Shown: piece by piece, positions 62,045-64,000 of the stretch | How positions within the stretch are numbered: the stretch's first letter is position 1 | Layout of the letters: each line of letters starts with the position of its first letter | NCBI GenBank assembly: GCA_020205615.1 | Contig: CM035151.1 | Span: 16,966,322-17,030,321, forward strand | Direction of reading: 5' to 3' | Source: Panax quinquefolius | Lineage: Eukaryota; Streptophyta; Magnoliopsida; Apiales; Araliaceae | DNA: 64,000 nt | Notes under the pieces: generated by a model | Seen by the model: the letters and a program-made list of their open reading frames with translations, nothing else | Database searches by the model: none | Told to the model about the DNA's origin: nothing | Made by a program: the position numbers and the translations under genes

Positions 62045-64000
62045 TGTGAGACCCCAGATTTTATCAATAAAGATTTAAATTTTGTCGAAATAATTTTTTA
62101 ATATTATGGTGTGAATTTAAGATAATATTATAGTTGTGGGTAGTATTTATAAATTTTGCAAAGTATGCAAGTGATTATATTATATTCGATTGGTCGGGGA
62201 ATATTCGATTTAGCAGGAAATATTCGTACAACGGCTCAATCATCGGTGGACCCCACAACAGAATTATTGTCGGATTGAGAAAACGACAAAAATATTTTAT
62301 TGAAATAACGGCGGAAGTTTTACCGTTGATACTGTTGAACTACTCGGTAGTAAAAGTACGATGAATACGTGTGGTTGTATAGAAAGCATGCGGTATTGAT
62401 TATTGATGCTTATGTGAGAAGTCACCGGTTTGATTCCATTATTGTCGATTAATAATATGAATTATTATAGTGATAATGACGTTTTGTTTTATTCAGTATT
62501 ATTAACGTAATAAAAGCGAAACATCTTTTATATAAAGCAGAATACTTTATTAAAGTTGTTTCTATAAATAGAATATATTATATTTTATTATGCATAGTGT
62601 TGAATAGTGTTTTGCATAGTGTTGCATAGTGTTTGTATATTAAAATGTTTTTATATAAATAGAATATATTATATTTTATTTAAAAGATTTTGCTTTAAAT
62701 ATGGACCGTCGATTAAAGTAAATCAATCTGGATAGATTCATGGATTAATTACTACGCATTCTATTTTCCTATAAATAGAAGCTCATTCCTTCATTATTTT
62801 CTTACTTAATTCACTTTGAAACTCTAGAGAGAGAAATTATAGAGAGAGAAGTTATAGAGAGAAAATCTATAGAGAAAGAAGAGAGATTCCGTACTTCACT
62901 ACTTTGATATCCAAGTGTCTTTTACGGTGAAGGTATTATTATTTGTTGTTCAAGTAAGGGTGTTATTCTTTCTTATTCATGAAGAGAACTTACATTATTC
63001 CATTCATTATTATTCATTGGAATAACTTTGTAAAAGTGGTATACCCTATACATAACTTTTGATATGCAAGATACCCTATACTTGGTGAAATCCTTATGTT
63101 ATTCCATTCTTATTTATTACATTGGAATAACTTTGATATCATGAATCCCCTATACTTGGTGATCTTCTTCACGTTATTCCATTCTTTATTATTCTCGTTG
63201 GAATATCACATGCATGTGTTTTACATTTGACTCGGTTCCATTGTTTATTATTCCGCATTTATTATTACATTGGAATATCCGTCGTGTGTTTTAAACCAGG
63301 ACTGGTTCCATTGTTTATTATTTGGCATTTATTATTCTGTTGGATCATCCCGATTGTGAATTTCACGACCGGTTCCGTTATTATTATTCTATTGGAATAA
63401 CCATGTCATGCAATCTGCGCGCATGGTGATTTCTTTTGTTATTCCATTCTTTATTATACCCGGTTAGTTAAAACTTTGACTTTATACTCCATGAAATTAG
63501 TAGAATATCTTTGATATTTGCGTTTCATCCAAAGATATCTTTTCATGAAAATATTCTTATGATTATTCTTGAATTTTACTCTACAAAACAAAGATTATCG
63601 TGTTGACAATTTGGACGTTAATAATTCACGGATTAAATAATTCTTGAACTTGTTTTATTGAATTATTATGTCATTGTCATCATCCTCATGATATATTATG
63701 TTATCTTTGGCTTACGTGCATAGATGAACTTAGTATGATTATGACCAGGGATCATTCGGTATAATCATGGTTTGTTATAAATGATGTGATAAAAGTCCTC
63801 AGTAGCCTGTAATGTAGTGATGGATAGTTTTTGGTATGATTATGACCAGGGGTGATTTGGTATAGTCATGACCATTGATAATTTGATGAAAATCCTTGAC
63901 CGTGTAGTGCGGGGATGACTAGATGTGGTGGTTTATTTATTGTCGAGTCTCAATGATAAAATCGATTTAAAACCTTTTAAAACCTAAAAGGCAGTGAGAT
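62045..64000 (+). mobile_element. Family A2 LTR, 5' part (runs off the window)
   Basis: It begins TGTGAGACCCCAG and is preceded by TTCAA, the probable left copy of its target duplication. It has a distinct U3 with AT-rich repeats (GCATAGTGTT near 62590-62635) and little of the AATAGTAA array. A TATA box is at about 62771, a GAGAGAAA-rich leader at 62825-62890, and the two hairpin arrays at 62990-63460 and 63700-63930. The remainder of the LTR and any internal region lie outside. Confidence 0.83.

Overview
The window is nuclear DNA from a flowering plant, most likely a eudicot. The evidence is spliced genes with GT-AG introns, a plastid-targeted pyruvate kinase, a DUF506 gene, AT-rich intergenic DNA, Stowaway-like MITEs, a Mutator-like element and Ty3/gypsy chromoviruses with tRNA-iMet-type primer sites. 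An asterid such as Lamiales is possible, but that is only an impression from protein wording.

Layout. Bases 1-1409 are the 3' end of a long LTR lying in an intron of an ARL5-like small GTPase gene on the minus strand (first coding exon 1471-1662; the rest lies left of the window). A divergent intergenic region leads to a plastid pyruvate kinase beta-subunit gene (plus strand, six exons, 3181-15590). Its fourth intron carries a MITE and a complete 6.5 kb CRM-like LTR retrotransposon in antisense, with LTRs 6955-7713 and 12721-13484 and target duplication GATAG. As written, the kinase reading frame has a 4-nt gap in exon 1 and a TAG in exon 2. Bases 15.6-27.2 kb hold no convincing gene but several MITEs, and a 4.28 kb Mutator-like element (21693-25975, 103-bp inverted ends, 9-bp target duplication) that split an older MITE. 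Bases 27.5-29.6 kb hold a DUF506 (PDDEXK-like) gene of three coding exons with a 29-codon upstream ORF.

From 32.1 kb to the end the window is a deep nest of two related long-LTR chromovirus families (Tekay/Del-like), called here A and B. It can be unwrapped from target duplications. An A2 LTR (32096-32925, resuming 60321-62044) was split by an A1 array, LTR-internal-LTR-internal-LTR (32926-60314, flanked by ACCTTC). The gag zinc-knuckle region of the second A1 internal was split by a reverse-oriented B1 element (44031-59104, TSD ATAAT, LTRs of 2824 and 2825 bp). Two B2 solo LTRs (47304-50027; 53416-56137, TSD CATAA) later landed in B1. A further A2 LTR begins at 62045 and runs off the window.

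The most unusual structure is inside these 2.5-2.8 kb LTRs. They contain arrays of repeated short stem-loops, and arrays of an AATAGTAA-centred unit that sits upstream of the TATA box in A and downstream in B. Copies differ from each other mostly at CAG/CTG-like sites. This suggests that many apparent frameshifts, perhaps including the kinase gap, come from base-calling errors in methylated DNA rather than true decay.
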